From Flavobacteriaceae bacterium (GTDB lineage Bacteria > Bacteroidota > Bacteroidia > Flavobacteriales > Flavobacteriaceae), in contig JALWYP010000120.1 of NCBI GenBank assembly GCA_026992695.1, positions 1,202 to 7,472 of the forward strand: DNA of 6,271 nt, given 5' to 3'. The translations under genes were made by a program, and so were the position numbers. This document shows positions 6,260-6,271 of the stretch, piece by piece. The notes beneath the pieces are model-generated. The model searched no databases, was not told the DNA's origin, and was given only the letters and a program-made list of their open reading frames with translations. Position 1 is the stretch's first letter; the number at the start of each line of letters is the position of its first letter.

Positions 6260-6271
6260 CCAACCAAAACT

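Overview
The window looks like chromosomal DNA from a member of the Bacteroidota, most likely the Flavobacteriaceae. Three things support this: the AT-rich composition, promoters of the Bacteroidota type (TTG, 18 bases, then TAnnTTTG), and protein types typical of that group (a DUF4175-like membrane/coiled-coil protein and a YbeY with an Asp at the third metal position). The genus cannot be fixed from the sequence alone.

All genes are on the minus strand, so they read from right to left. At the right edge (6145-6271) is a promoter region. One promoter drives the leftward cluster and a candidate promoter fires rightward out of the window. Then come a 1129-residue DUF4175-like membrane protein (6144-2755), ybeY for the rRNA-maturation endoribonuclease (2762-2340, overlapping its neighbour by 8 bp), a 116-bp gap with its own promoter, mnmG for the tRNA wobble-uridine modification enzyme (2223-352), an unannotated 46-codon basic ORF (314-174), and the first ~53 codons of a probable SAM-dependent methyltransferase that runs off the left edge (160-1). 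The gene content is mostly housekeeping RNA processing and modification. I see no mobile element, CRISPR array, tRNA or rRNA.

The most notable non-coding signal is a pair of parS-type palindromes that bracket mnmG. TGTTCCACGTGGAACA at 2232-2247 is a perfect 16-bp palindrome matching the ParB/Spo0J centromere consensus. A copy with one outer base changed lies at 328-343. The centres are 1904 bp apart and each site sits just upstream of a start codon. This suggests the locus is a ParB loading zone, probably in the origin-proximal part of the chromosome, embedded in the leader and the 3' flank of mnmG. I found no convincing new multi-gene system. The points worth following up are the parS pair, the small ORF, and the large coiled-coil and Gly/Lys-repeat protein translationally coupled to ybeY.
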